This document shows positions 17,279-25,717 of a stretch of DNA of 59,369 nucleotides, piece by piece. The translations under genes were made by a program, and so were the position numbers. Where the stretch lies: assembly GCA_015478655.1 (NCBI GenBank), contig JADMIJ010000016.1:1-59369 (forward strand). The letters are read 5' to 3'. The number at the start of each line of letters is the position of its first letter. Position 1 is the first letter of the stretch. The DNA is from Acidimicrobiales bacterium. Lineage in GTDB: Bacteria; Actinomycetota; Acidimicrobiia; Acidimicrobiales; RAAP-2. The notes under the pieces were generated by a model, which was given only the letters and a program-made list of their open reading frames with translations, was not told the DNA's origin and made no database searches.

Positions 17279-17959
17279 ATGGCTGCACTGGCCAAGCCGG
17301 TGGTCGTGCTGTTCGATGTAGACGAGACCCTGGTCCACACCGGGGGGTCGGGGGCCCGCAGCTGGAAGGCGGCGTTCGAGCAGCTCTACGGCATCCCAGC
17401 GGACATCGGCCAGCACAGCTCAGCCGGGGAGACCGATCCGCAGGTAGCCCGGGCCACGTTTGTCGGCGTGGTGGGTCGCCCTCCCAGCGCCGACGAGCTC
17501 GGCCGGCTCTACGCCCACTACCTCCTGCACTTGGCCGAGGACATCCTGACGTCGGCGCAGTACCGGGTCCTCCCCGGTGCCGTGCAGACCCTGGTCGCCC
17601 TGGGGGACGCCGGGGTCATGCTGGGCCTGGTATCCGGGGCCATGGAAGGTGCGGCCCGGACCAAGCTCATTCCCGCCGACCTCAATCGGTTCTTCATCTT
17701 CGGTGCCTATGGCTCGGACTCGCCGGACCGGGCCGAGCTGACGAAGCTGGCCATTCACAAGGCCACCTTCCTGCACGAGGAACTCACCTCGGACCAGGTC
17801 TACGTGGTGGGTGACACCCCGCGCGACATCGAGTCGGCCAAGGCGGCCGGGGCCGTCTCGGTGGGTGTGGCCAGCGGCCGCTATTCGACCTCGGAGCTGG
17901 AGGCGGTCGGCGGCGATCTCGTCCTCGGGTCTCTCGAGGAGCGCTTCCCGGGACTCTGA
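17279..17959 (+). CDS. HAD-superfamily hydrolase (phosphoglycolate phosphatase-like)
   Basis: A 226-residue HAD phosphatase. Motif I is LFDVDETLVHTGG (nucleophile Asp near residue 13), motif II/III regions are LVSGA and Lys-containing stretches, and motif IV is YVVGDTPRDIESAKAAG. An alpha-helical cap of type C1 lies between. The replacement DVDET for the more common DxDGT is seen in several HAD subfamilies. ATG 17279 has GAGAGG a few bases upstream. The substrate is unknown. Confidence 0.88.
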   Translation: MAALAKPVVVLFDVDETLVHTGGSGARSWKAAFEQLYGIPADIGQHSSAGETDPQVARATFVGVVGRPPSADELGRLYAHYLLHLAEDILTSAQYRVLPGAVQTLVALGDAGVMLGLVSGAMEGAARTKLIPADLNRFFIFGAYGSDSPDRAELTKLAIHKATFLHEELTSDQVYVVGDTPRDIESAKAAGAVSVGVASGRYSTSELEAVGGDLVLGSLEERFPGL

Positions 17960-17994
17960 CTCAGGCGCCGGTCGTACCCCGACCCACGCGGTTG

Positions 17995-19530
17995 TCACAC
18001 CCCCTGGGCCCGGCTCGCCTCCCGGAAGGCCCGCTGCTGGGCGGCGAGGAGGGCGTTGGCGTCGTCCGGGGGTTTCTCGAGCTTGGCCGCGCGCGGGGGA
18101 AGCGTGCCGCTCGGCAACTCCGTGCACGTGGTGTGGAAGAGCGCCATCTTCGATGCCTCGATCGAGTTCGCCGGGAGCACGGCCGGGCTCGAGAACGGGT
18201 TCTTGGGTGATGCCAGCCGGGGTGGATCGGCGAACGGCGGCCGTTGCGCCTCCAGGTCGAAGAAGTCCAACATGTTGTGGGCGTTGGCATCCCGGAAGGT
18301 CAGGGCCGGGAGATTCCACTTGGTCTCGACCAGCTTCAGGATCGACGTGTGGTCGAAGACCTGATGGGAGACGTAGTCCTCCTTCGACCAGGCGGACACC
18401 ACACAACAGGGCACCCGGAACCCCGTGTAGTTGTAGGACCCGGGAAGGTCGCCGGCGGCGAGATTCGGAGGCACGTTGTCCGGCTTCACGGCCCGGCGGG
18501 GCGGAACGTGGTCGTACCATCCGCCGTGTTCGTCGTAGACCCAGATGAGCGCCGTCTTCTCCCATGCCGGCCCCGTCATGACCGCGTCGACGAAGAGTGC
18601 GGCGTAGGCCTCGCCCACCGAGATGTCCCCACTCTCCTCGGAGAAGTTGACGTAGGGGTCCACGAGACTGAACGCGGGCAGGTTGCCGGATGCGGCATCG
18701 GCGAAGAACTGGGGGAGGTGGACCGCCTTGCCCGGATTGTTGAAGAGCACGGGCTCGAACAGCGCACACGTCGGGACGTCGGGGTAATAGTCCTTCCACG
18801 AGATGCCGTGCTGGTTGAGCCGGTCGAAGATGGTGCCGTTGGGGGCGTCGACAGGGGAGATGCCGGAGGAGTCGGTCCTGATGTTGCCGAGGGCGGTCCC
18901 GGCGATCAGGAACCGGCGGTTCGGGTAGGTCTGGGCCATCACCGAGGAGAAGTAGCGGTCCCCGATGGGGAACCGCCTGGCCATGGAGTGGTAGAAGGGC
19001 AGATCGTCGCCCTTCCAGTAGCCCATGGCGGCACCGCTGCAGCCTTTGACGAATCCCCGGTTGGTCCCATCGGCCCAGCAGATGTGGGAGGCGTTCCACG
19101 ACTGGCTGATGTGCGAGTCACTCTCCCCGCAGGTGTTGGGGTTGTGGAACGAGCGGACGAAGCCACCGGACGGGTCCGGGTTGTAGTTGACCGGCCTGCC
19201 GTCGTGACCGGGTGTCAGCCCGTCACCTCGCCCCAGCGTGCCGAGGTGATCGTCGAACGAATGGTTCTCCATCATGAGCACGACGATGTGCTCGATCTGC
19301 GGCAGCGTGTCGGTGCCCGCCGGGAGGTGGGGGTAGGGCAGCGAACCGGGCCGGAGGAGGGACCCGCCCGGTCCGAGGCCGGACGTGGTGGCCGCATAGG
19401 CGTCGCTCCCCACCGCGGCCCGGACGCCCGCCGCCGCCAGCCCGGTGGCTACGGTGCCGGCCAGCAGCGACCGGCGCGACAACCTGCGGGACGGGGGCGA
19501 CTGCGGATCTCGACTCGGATCTCCGGTCAC
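17995..19530 (-). CDS. Tat-exported phospholipase C/phosphoesterase
   Basis: A 511-residue enzyme of the bacterial phosphatidylcholine-type phospholipase C / acid phosphatase superfamily. A twin-arginine signal (SRRSLLAGTVATGLAAAG) spans about 14-48. The catalytic metal/nucleophile motif is HIVVLMMENHSFDDHLGT, close to the ENRSFDHYFG of mycobacterial PlcA-D. A second metal site is in WVYDEHGGWYDHVPPP-like sequence near 340. It should hydrolyse phospholipid head groups outside the membrane. GTG 19530 has a TAGCGT -10 box 6 nt upstream. Confidence 0.9.
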   Translation of the reverse strand: MTGDPSRDPQSPPSRRLSRRSLLAGTVATGLAAAGVRAAVGSDAYAATTSGLGPGGSLLRPGSLPYPHLPAGTDTLPQIEHIVVLMMENHSFDDHLGTLGRGDGLTPGHDGRPVNYNPDPSGGFVRSFHNPNTCGESDSHISQSWNASHICWADGTNRGFVKGCSGAAMGYWKGDDLPFYHSMARRFPIGDRYFSSVMAQTYPNRRFLIAGTALGNIRTDSSGISPVDAPNGTIFDRLNQHGISWKDYYPDVPTCALFEPVLFNNPGKAVHLPQFFADAASGNLPAFSLVDPYVNFSEESGDISVGEAYAALFVDAVMTGPAWEKTALIWVYDEHGGWYDHVPPRRAVKPDNVPPNLAAGDLPGSYNYTGFRVPCCVVSAWSKEDYVSHQVFDHTSILKLVETKWNLPALTFRDANAHNMLDFFDLEAQRPPFADPPRLASPKNPFSSPAVLPANSIEASKMALFHTTCTELPSGTLPPRAAKLEKPPDDANALLAAQQRAFREASRAQGV

Positions 19531-19536
19531 GGACCA

Positions 19537-19542
19537 ACGCTA
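19537..19542 (-). promoter_or_regulatory. -10 box of leaderless phospholipase gene
   Basis: TAGCGT on the minus strand ends 6 nt before GTG 19530. Confidence 0.6.
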
Positions 19543-19638
19543 ACAGCGGGGTGACCAACGGGCCTGATCGTCGGCGACGCCCATTCGCTGGGCCGTAGTC
19601 CATCGAGGCCTACTCACCCCGCCCGGCCGGGGCCAGAA

Positions 19639-20583
19639 TCAGTCCGCCGACATCCGGGTGAGCGACCGCGCCACGCGGCCGGCTCCCAGGACGGCGGCGG
19701 CCAGCGCCAGCGTCATCAGGCTTCCGGACAGGACCATGGCGGGTGGGACGGGTGAGGCGGATGAGCCGACGACGCCGCTCCCGAAGAACCAGGGAGCGTT
19801 GGCGGCGAGCGCCCCCCACCAGACGAGTGTGCCGGCGAGGATCGCCGCCATAGTCGCGGTCGCCATCAGGGCCAGGGCCCCTTCCAGTCTGAGGACCCGG
19901 ACCGGGAGGTGAAGGTAGCGAATAGCAGCCACGGCGGCCGCGGAGCAGGTGGCGATGGAGGCGACCACCGCCAGCACCAAGAGGACGCCGGCGCCGGCGT
20001 AGGGCCACAGGGCCCCCTGGCGCTGCCGCGGGCCTAGATAGCGCGCCCATGCCGCGATCCCAACGGTCACCATTACGGTAACCGAGGTGGCCGCGACGGC
20101 GCGCAGGACAGGGCGGCGGATCGGTGACCAGCCGCCCCGGCGCATCGATCGGACGAAGGCTGGTAAGGCGGCGGCGGCACCCACCAGGATGAGCACCGCC
20201 CCGGCCAGTGCCGCCCCCTGCACGGCGGCGAAGGCGGCCGCCGGCAACCGCCGGTCCGCCGGTGGCGTTACAGCGTCCCAGTGCTCGGCGAACTTGGCGA
20301 ATCCGGCGCCGGCCACCACGAAGGCCGACCAGGCGCACAGCACGAGCAGCGATCCGGACCGGACCTGTTGCCGCCGCCCGTCGCGGTCCTGCTCCGGCCC
20401 GGACCCGGTGAGCCATTCGGCCGCACCGGCCCGCACCAACGACAGCCGGCATCGCAGCGGGAGCGGCTGGTCTCCGTAGGTGTCCTCGAGGAGGGCAACC
20501 AGCTCATCCCCGTAGCGGTCGCGCCAGTCCTTCGGGTACCAGCGGAGCGACCGCTCGAACCCTCTGCGGCCGTTCACCGCCAA
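19639..20583 (-). CDS. multi-pass membrane protein co-transcribed with padR
   Basis: A 314-residue protein. Residues 1-45 (RWYPKDWRDRYGDELVALLEDTYGD) match the short soluble segment found at the start of many membrane proteins encoded after PadR regulators. Six or so hydrophobic helices follow from about residue 75 to the end. Its start overlaps the padR stop by 10 bp, showing tight coupling. The function is unknown; a role as a PadR-controlled stress or permease-like component is inference. Confidence 0.75.
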   Translation of the reverse strand: MAVNGRRGFERSLRWYPKDWRDRYGDELVALLEDTYGDQPLPLRCRLSLVRAGAAEWLTGSGPEQDRDGRRQQVRSGSLLVLCAWSAFVVAGAGFAKFAEHWDAVTPPADRRLPAAAFAAVQGAALAGAVLILVGAAAALPAFVRSMRRGGWSPIRRPVLRAVAATSVTVMVTVGIAAWARYLGPRQRQGALWPYAGAGVLLVLAVVASIATCSAAAVAAIRYLHLPVRVLRLEGALALMATATMAAILAGTLVWWGALAANAPWFFGSGVVGSSASPVPPAMVLSGSLMTLALAAAVLGAGRVARSLTRMSAD

Positions 20584-20963
20584 TGTCCGAGGCTCGGTGC
20601 GGGCAGGTGCCCGGCGATGACGTCCCGGGCCAGCACCCGGAGGCGGAGCCGCGCTGCCCCCTCGTCGGCGATGGCGCGCATGTCCCGCACCACCGCGGCC
20701 AGCGCGGCGCGGCCGTCAGCTGTGATCCGATAGGGACGGCGGCGACTGTCACCTGCGGTGGCTTCGATCAATCCCCGTTCTTCCAAGCGCGTCATGGCGC
20801 CGTAGAGGGTGCCGGGGCCGAGGGTCACGCCGGCGAATTCCTCGATGTCCTTGGCCAGGGCATAGCCGTGCTTCGGACCCGAGGCGAGACTGGTGAGGAT
20901 GAGGACGCCGGGCTCGTTGGTCCGACCCAGTGCTTTGTCGGGCTTCGATCGACGGCGGGGCAT
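20574..20963 (-). CDS. PadR-family transcriptional regulator
   Basis: A 129-residue winged-helix repressor. PadR hallmarks are LILTSLASGPKHGYALAKDIEEFAGVTLGPGTLYGAMTRLEERGLI followed by the wing and a C-terminal dimerisation helix. ATG 20963 is preferred to GTG 20972 because a full promoter (TTGAAC, 17 nt, TAGTGT) places the transcript start at the ATG. A perfect 23-bp inverted repeat covers this promoter, so the protein probably represses its own operon. A divergent ABC exporter begins 190 bp away and may be a second target. Confidence 0.92.
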   Translation of the reverse strand: MPRRRSKPDKALGRTNEPGVLILTSLASGPKHGYALAKDIEEFAGVTLGPGTLYGAMTRLEERGLIEATAGDSRRRPYRITADGRAALAAVVRDMRAIADEGAARLRLRVLARDVIAGHLPAPSLGHWR

Positions 20964-20970
20964 GTTTGGC

Positions 20971-20999
20971 ACACTACTACGTCAGGCGTAGTAGTTCAA
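20971..20999 (-). promoter_or_regulatory. padR promoter overlapped by a 23-bp operator palindrome
   Basis: On the minus strand, -35 TTGAAC (20999-20994) and -10 TAGTGT (20976-20971) are 17 nt apart. The -10 ends 7 nt before ATG 20963. The perfect inverted repeat ACTACTACG (20973-20981)/CGTAGTAGT (20987-20995), spacer TCAGG, fills the space between the two hexamers, an arrangement expected for autorepression. Confidence 0.75.
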
Positions 21000-21117
21000 C
21001 CAGGTCTCGACCCCGCGGCGTCGTCATCGCTGACGGAGTCTCGACCGCCGTCGTGAGGCACCCGTCGGGGGTCTCGACGATCCGGTTCCGCGAGGATGAT
21101 TTCCGAGATCGCGCTGG

Positions 21118-21153
21118 TACTGTCGGGCCATGCCGTGTGGGGTCGCCTGCTGA
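21118..21153 (+). CDS. putative 7-codon leaderless leader peptide before ABC gene
   Basis: A TACTGT -10 box (21118-21123) ends 6 nt before ATG 21130. That ATG opens the frame M-P-C-G-V-A-C and stops with TGA at 21151-21153, which overlaps the ABC ATPase ATG as TGATG. The listed interval includes the promoter. Short Cys-rich leaderless ORFs upstream of genes occur in other actinobacteria. Nothing beyond geometry supports translation here. Confidence 0.4.
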   Translation, partial: YCRAMPCGVAC

Positions 21154-22082
21154 TGATCGAGGCCACCGGCCTCTCCAAGACGTACGGCAAGACCCGCGCC
21201 GTCGACGGCCTCAGCTTCGAGGTCCGACCTGGCGCCGTAACCGGGTTCCTCGGCCCCAACGGCTCGGGGAAGTCGACGACCATGCGGATGGTGTTGGGGC
21301 TGGATCGGCCCACCGCCGGCACCGTGACCCTCGACGGCCGGCAGTACCACGACCTCAAGTGGCCGTTGCGTGAGGTCGGGGCGCTGCTCGAGGCCAAGTC
21401 CATCCACCCCGGGCGCTCCGCCCGCAATCACCTGTGGAGCCTGGCCCAGACCAACGCCATCCCGAAGGGCCGGGTGGACGAGGTCCTCGAGCTCGTCGGG
21501 CTCACCGCCGTGGCCGACCGCAAGGCGGGAAAGTTCTCGCTGGGCATGAGCCAGCGGCTCGGGATCGCCTCGGCTCTGCTCGGTGACCCCGGCGTGCTGC
21601 TGTTCGACGAGCCGGTCAACGGCCTGGACCCCGAGGGGATCCTGTGGGTCCGGACCCTGTTCCATTCGCTGGCCGGGGAAGGGCGCACGATCTTCGTCTC
21701 GAGCCATCTGATGAGCGAGATGGCGCTGACCGCCACCGACCTCGTGGTCATCGGCCGGGGCAGGCTCATCGCCGACACCACGGTGGACGACTTCATCAAC
21801 TCCAACACCGAGGCCACCGTGCTGGTGCGCTCGCCCGAGGCATCTCGGCTGGCCGAGGTGCTCACCTCGTCAGGGGCCTCGGTGGTCAATGGCGACAACG
21901 GATCGCTGCTCGTCACCGGGGCGCGCTCCTCCCAGATCGGGGAAGCCGCCCACGCAGCCGGCATCGCCCTGCACGAGCTGTCGCCCCAGCAGGCGAGCCT
22001 CGAGGAGGTCTTCATGGACCTCACCTCGGACGCAGTCGACTTCCACGGCATCACCAGCGCAACCACCCGGGCAGCGTCGTGA
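21153..22082 (+). CDS. ABC transporter ATP-binding protein
   Basis: A 309-residue ABC ATPase of the ABC-2 exporter type. Walker A is GPNGSGKST, the signature is FSLGMSQR, Walker B is VLLFDEPVNGLDPEG, and the switch His is in VSSHLMSE. The C-terminal part (about 220-309) is the extra domain common in multidrug or bacitracin-type exporters (BcrA-like). ATG 21153 overlaps the stop of a 7-codon ORF. It overlaps its permease gene by 4 bp. Substrate unknown. Confidence 0.92.
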   Translation: MIEATGLSKTYGKTRAVDGLSFEVRPGAVTGFLGPNGSGKSTTMRMVLGLDRPTAGTVTLDGRQYHDLKWPLREVGALLEAKSIHPGRSARNHLWSLAQTNAIPKGRVDEVLELVGLTAVADRKAGKFSLGMSQRLGIASALLGDPGVLLFDEPVNGLDPEGILWVRTLFHSLAGEGRTIFVSSHLMSEMALTATDLVVIGRGRLIADTTVDDFINSNTEATVLVRSPEASRLAEVLTSSGASVVNGDNGSLLVTGARSSQIGEAAHAAGIALHELSPQQASLEEVFMDLTSDAVDFHGITSATTRAAS

Positions 22083-22969
22083 CGACCCTGGCCGTGCCCC
22101 TTCCGTCGACGGAGTCCGGCCGGGCCGGGCTTCGCCACGCCATCCGGTCGGAATGGACGAAGTTGCGATCGGTCCGATCCACCTGGATCTCCCTGGCCGT
22201 CATCGTGGTCGCCGGCATCGGCCTCTCCGCCCTCGTCTCCAACGTCGAGGCCACCCGGTGGGCGAACCTCGGTCCGGTCGACCGCGCCCAGTTCGACCCG
22301 GTCCGGTTCTCCCAGACCGGGGAGTTCATCTCGCAGTTCGTCGTCGGCGTGCTCGGGGCGCTCGTCGTGACCTCGGAGTACTCCACCGGATCCATCCGGA
22401 CCACGCTGGCGGCCATGCCCCGCCGGACGACGGTGCTGGTCGCCAAGGCAATGGTGGTGGGCGCGGTCGTCTTCGTGGTCACCCAGATCACTGCCTTCAT
22501 CTCGTTCTTCGTGAGCCAGGAGGTGCTGACTGCGCACGGCGGCAAGGCACTGCCGGCCGGCAGCTCGATCGTGACCCAGCTGCGGACCTCGGTCATCCCG
22601 GTCGTGACCCTGGCCAACGGCGGGGCCGTGCGGGCTGTGATCCTCTGCGGCGTCTATCTCACCATGCTGACCCTCATCGCCCTGGGGATCGGTTTCATAC
22701 TCCGGCACTCCGCCGGGGCCATCTCGCTCTATGTCGGGCTGCTGTTGGTCATCCCGCTGGTCATCGGAATCCTTCCCTCCAGCATCAGCGGCTCGATCGA
22801 GAAGTACCTGCCCTCCAACCTCGGTCTGGCCATGATCGTGGTCACCACGAGGAAGACGGACTTCGCCGGCGTCCTCCTCTCGCCGTGGGCCGCGACCGGG
22901 TTGCTGGCCCTCTATGCGGCGATCATCGTGGTGCTGGCCGCTTGGGTCCTGGCCCGCCGGGACGCCTGA
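22079..22969 (+). CDS. ABC-2 type transporter permease
   Basis: A 296-residue membrane protein partnered with the preceding ATPase. It has about six transmembrane helices and the conserved block GALVVTSEYSTGSIRTTLAAMPRR typical of ABC-2 permeases of the YhaP/NatB-like group. GTG 22079 overlaps the ATPase stop (GTGA), fixing the start and implying coupled translation. Probable export of a lipid, antibiotic or peptide is inference. An inverted repeat after the gene may terminate it. Confidence 0.88.
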   Translation: MTTLAVPLPSTESGRAGLRHAIRSEWTKLRSVRSTWISLAVIVVAGIGLSALVSNVEATRWANLGPVDRAQFDPVRFSQTGEFISQFVVGVLGALVVTSEYSTGSIRTTLAAMPRRTTVLVAKAMVVGAVVFVVTQITAFISFFVSQEVLTAHGGKALPAGSSIVTQLRTSVIPVVTLANGGAVRAVILCGVYLTMLTLIALGIGFILRHSAGAISLYVGLLLVIPLVIGILPSSISGSIEKYLPSNLGLAMIVVTTRKTDFAGVLLSPWAATGLLALYAAIIVVLAAWVLARRDA

Positions 22970-22997
22970 ACGGCCCACCCTCGATGACGCCGGTCCA

Positions 22998-23024
22998 CGC
23001 GATTGTCGAACCTTGTCAATCGCG
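22998..23024. terminator. inverted repeat between convergent permease and GNAT genes
   Basis: CGCGATTG (22998-23005) and CAATCGCG (23017-23024) are perfect arms around an 11-nt loop, located exactly at the convergent gene ends. No T-tract is seen. Confidence 0.45.
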
Positions 23025-23528
23025 GAGCTCCTCGGCGAGCAGGTCCATGAGGAGGGCGTCGTGCCACGAGCCCTCGGGGCCCCGTTCGCTGCGGCGCCGG
23101 ATGCCCACCGGACGGAATCCCACCTTCGAGTAGCAGCGGATGGCGGCCCGGTTGTCGGCAGCCGGATCGATCTCGAGGCGGTGATGGCCGTGGTCCTTGA
23201 TGAGGTGACGGGCCATGGTGCGCACCGCATCCTCCCCGACCCCCTGCCCGTGGATGGCCGGGTCGACGTAGATGTCGATGCTGGCGTACCGGTAGTCGGG
23301 CTCCGCCTCTGACGACCACTGGATCCAGCCCACCACCCGCCCGGCGAGCTCGATGACATAGGGGGTCGACCCCGGCTCGTCCCGGTCCTCCTCGATGGCC
23401 GCGGCCAGATCGTCGCCGCCCCGCCAGAAGGCGTAGACCTCCGGCGACTGGCGGATGGGCAGGAGGGCGGCGAGGTCAGCACGGGATGCGGGGCGGAGCC
23501 GAACCTTCGACCCGTCGAGCGTGGTCAT
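23016..23528 (-). CDS. GNAT-family N-acetyltransferase
   Basis: A 170-residue GNAT protein with the acetyl-CoA loop HGQGVGEDAVRTMARHL and the late strand YSKVGFRPVGIRRR. The sequence type resembles AAC(6')-like or RimJ/L-like acetyltransferases, but substrate prediction is unsafe. ATG 23528 is fixed by a TACGCT -10 box 7 nt upstream, so the mRNA is probably leaderless. It is a single gene transcribed towards the ABC exporter. Confidence 0.88.
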   Translation of the reverse strand: MTTLDGSKVRLRPASRADLAALLPIRQSPEVYAFWRGGDDLAAAIEEDRDEPGSTPYVIELAGRVVGWIQWSSEAEPDYRYASIDIYVDPAIHGQGVGEDAVRTMARHLIKDHGHHRLEIDPAADNRAAIRCYSKVGFRPVGIRRRSERGPEGSWHDALLMDLLAEELRD

Positions 23529-23535
23529 GCCCGTC

Positions 23536-23541
23536 AGCGTA
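23536..23541 (-). promoter_or_regulatory. -10 box of leaderless GNAT gene
   Basis: TACGCT on the minus strand ends 7 nt before ATG 23528. Confidence 0.6.
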
Positions 23542-23648
23542 GGCCCGGGTCCGCAGGACTTTCCGGCGCAGCCAAGTGGCGAGGACCGTGCAGGAGAGGC
23601 GCTTGGGGGAACACCCCCCCTACACAGAGCGGGGCTGCAGGTCGGTCC

Positions 23649-24818
23649 CTACTTGTGGCCGAACACCTTCAGCGTGTTGTCACCGTCGTCCACGAAGAGC
23701 ACACCCCGGCCGTGGGGGGCGATGGTGAGGCCGAACAGGTTGCCCGCCGCTCCGGCCGGGTCGAACTGGGGTGAGGCAACCTGGTGGCCGGAGGGCGTGG
23801 TCTCGACGGCGTTCCCATCCCCGGCGTTGACGGTGAGGATGTCGTCGTTCGGAGCCAGGGCCATCCCGAGCGGTCCCTTGAGGGCCCCGCCTGTTGACAC
23901 CGTGACGCCACCGCCGGACTCGGGTGCCGATCGGGTGAGGGCCAAGGGAACGGCTGCGATCCGGCTGTTGACGGTATCGGCCACGTAGAGCGTGCCATCC
24001 TCTCCCAGCGCCAAGCCGGTGGGTCCGACCACGAGGGCGGTGGGGTCGGTGCGTTCGGCGAATCCACTACCGACCACGGTGGAGCCCACCACCTGGGGCG
24101 GACTGGCGCCGACCAGACGCACATCCAGCCGGACCACCGTCCCCTTGTCGACCGTCGACGGGCTGTGGTCCACGGTGCCGTTCAGGACGTTCGACACGAA
24201 GATCTCGGCCCCGCCGCGGCTGCTGACTGCAGTCAGGTCCCATGGGCCCTTGATGTTGTCGCCGGACCAGGTCTCGACCGGCGTCCCCATGCTGTTGAGG
24301 ACGATCAGACAACCGGCCCGGGCGGTGGGGGACATCCCGTCCTTGGTGGGCAGGCTTCCGACCACCACCCAGCCGCCGGGCAGGGCGGCCAGCGCAGTCG
24401 TGAGGCCGACGCCACCCGGGCAGGTGCCCGGCAGATGGTGCTTGTCGATCTGGGCAAAGGTGGTCACCATCCCCGACGGGGCAATCTCCACGATGGTCGT
24501 GCCCGTCCCCTGGAGGTTGGCAGAGTTGTTGAAGTTGCTGACCAGGGTGGCGCCATCAACCAGTTTCCCGACCGACCCGTCGACCACGGTGATGCCGTAG
24601 GGATTCAGGTCCCCGTTGGCCGGGACGGTGGACGCCACGTTCTTGACCTTCGAGAAGTGAGACAGAAAGGAGGAAGACGAGGCCGCGGCAGTGCCGGGGA
24701 GGGCCAGGGCGCTCCCCACGGCGAGGCATCCCAGCACGGTTGCGGCCAGGAGGCGGCGGTGAGGGCGGCTCGAGTCCAGGGCGGCGGGCATCGTTGTTCC
24801 GATGGGTGGTTGTCTCAT
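23649..24818 (-). CDS. secreted NHL-type beta-propeller protein
   Basis: A 389-residue exported protein. A signal peptide (about 20-46, ending GTAAA) precedes repeated blades such as GLALGEDGTLYVADTVNSRIAAVPL and GLTIAPHGRGVLFVDDGDNTLKVF, typical of NHL/SMP-30-like propellers. No enzyme active site can be identified. ATG 24818 has a strong GGAGGAT site 7 nt upstream. It stands alone between GNAT and a two-component system. Confidence 0.82.
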   Translation of the reverse strand: MRQPPIGTTMPAALDSSRPHRRLLAATVLGCLAVGSALALPGTAAASSSSFLSHFSKVKNVASTVPANGDLNPYGITVVDGSVGKLVDGATLVSNFNNSANLQGTGTTIVEIAPSGMVTTFAQIDKHHLPGTCPGGVGLTTALAALPGGWVVVGSLPTKDGMSPTARAGCLIVLNSMGTPVETWSGDNIKGPWDLTAVSSRGGAEIFVSNVLNGTVDHSPSTVDKGTVVRLDVRLVGASPPQVVGSTVVGSGFAERTDPTALVVGPTGLALGEDGTLYVADTVNSRIAAVPLALTRSAPESGGGVTVSTGGALKGPLGMALAPNDDILTVNAGDGNAVETTPSGHQVASPQFDPAGAAGNLFGLTIAPHGRGVLFVDDGDNTLKVFGHK

Positions 24819-25054
24819 CAGTTGATCCTCCAGTCGGTCCGCAGGCGCCCGTCGTCAATGGCCAGTCTCAGGTAAGCCCGGCCGTGGCTGCAGGGCATCT
24901 GTCGTTGCAGGGCATTCGGTCGCGGGCTTCCGCCACCACTGAAGGACTACGTCTCCGGGCACCCGGATGTTCAACGAAGCTTGACGTCAGCGGGTCCGGC
25001 CGGAGACCACCCGGTGGGACGTGTGTTCGACACCAGGGACCGGACGGGTGCTGT

Positions 25055-25717
25055 CTAGACGAGGCGCCGATCGTTGGCCCACTTGGCCAACTCATGGCGG
25101 GTCGAGAGCTGCAGCTTTCGCAGCACCGCCGAGACATGCGATTCCACGGTCTTGGGGGAGATGGTCAGGTCCCTTGCGACTTCCTTGTAGGTGTAGCCGC
25201 GGGCGATGAGCCGCAGCACCTCGCGCTCTCGGGGTGAGAGCTGGTCCAGGTCCGGATCGAGCCCGGCGGGTGGCTCGGGCCCACCGGCGCCACCGGCAAA
25301 GGCGTCGAGGACGAACCCGGCCAGCCGCGGCGAGAAGACGGCATCGCCCGCTCCGACCCGGTACACCGCCCGGAGGAGCTCTTCGCCGGAGATCGTCTTG
25401 GTGACATAGCCCCGCGCCCCGGCCCGGATGACGGCGATCACGTCCTCGGGGGCATCAGAAACCGACAGCGCCAGGAACTGCACCTCCGGATGGTGCGGCA
25501 TGACTCCGTGCAGCACTGCCTGCCCGCCCCCTCCGGGGAGGTGGACATCGAGCAGGACCACATCGGGCACCCGTTCATTGACCAGCTCGATGGCGGATGC
25601 CACGTCCTCAGCCTCACCGATGACGTCGACCGCGTCCCCCAGTTCGGCCCGAACTCCGGATCGGAACATGGCGTGGTCGTCGACCAGGAAGATCCTCGGT
25701 CGACCGAGTTCGCTCAC
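25055..25717 (-). CDS. LuxR/NarL-type response regulator
   Basis: A 220-residue DNA-binding response regulator. The receiver domain (1-125) has acidic residues Asp13-Asp14 and the phosphoacceptor Asp57 in VVLLDVHLP. The LuxR helix-turn-helix spans about 155-212 (LSPREREVLRLIARGYTYKEVARDLTISPKTVESHVSAVLRKL). GTG 25717 overlaps the kinase stop by 4 bp, so the pair is translated together. It likely binds the repeated GACCCTG sites upstream of the kinase and the divergent pspC. Confidence 0.93.
   Translation of the reverse strand: MSELGRPRIFLVDDHAMFRSGVRAELGDAVDVIGEAEDVASAIELVNERVPDVVLLDVHLPGGGGQAVLHGVMPHHPEVQFLALSVSDAPEDVIAVIRAGARGYVTKTISGEELLRAVYRVGAGDAVFSPRLAGFVLDAFAGGAGGPEPPAGLDPDLDQLSPREREVLRLIARGYTYKEVARDLTISPKTVESHVSAVLRKLQLSTRHELAKWANDRRLV

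Noticed and set aside
17420..19099. 559-residue open frame in the phospholipase C/HAD region
   Set aside because: It is a shadow frame over two genes with clear motifs.
21428..23482. 684-residue antisense open frame opposite the ABC exporter
   Set aside because: Arg/Gly/Pro/Ser-rich translation with no domains; the opposite strand encodes two well-supported genes and part of a third.
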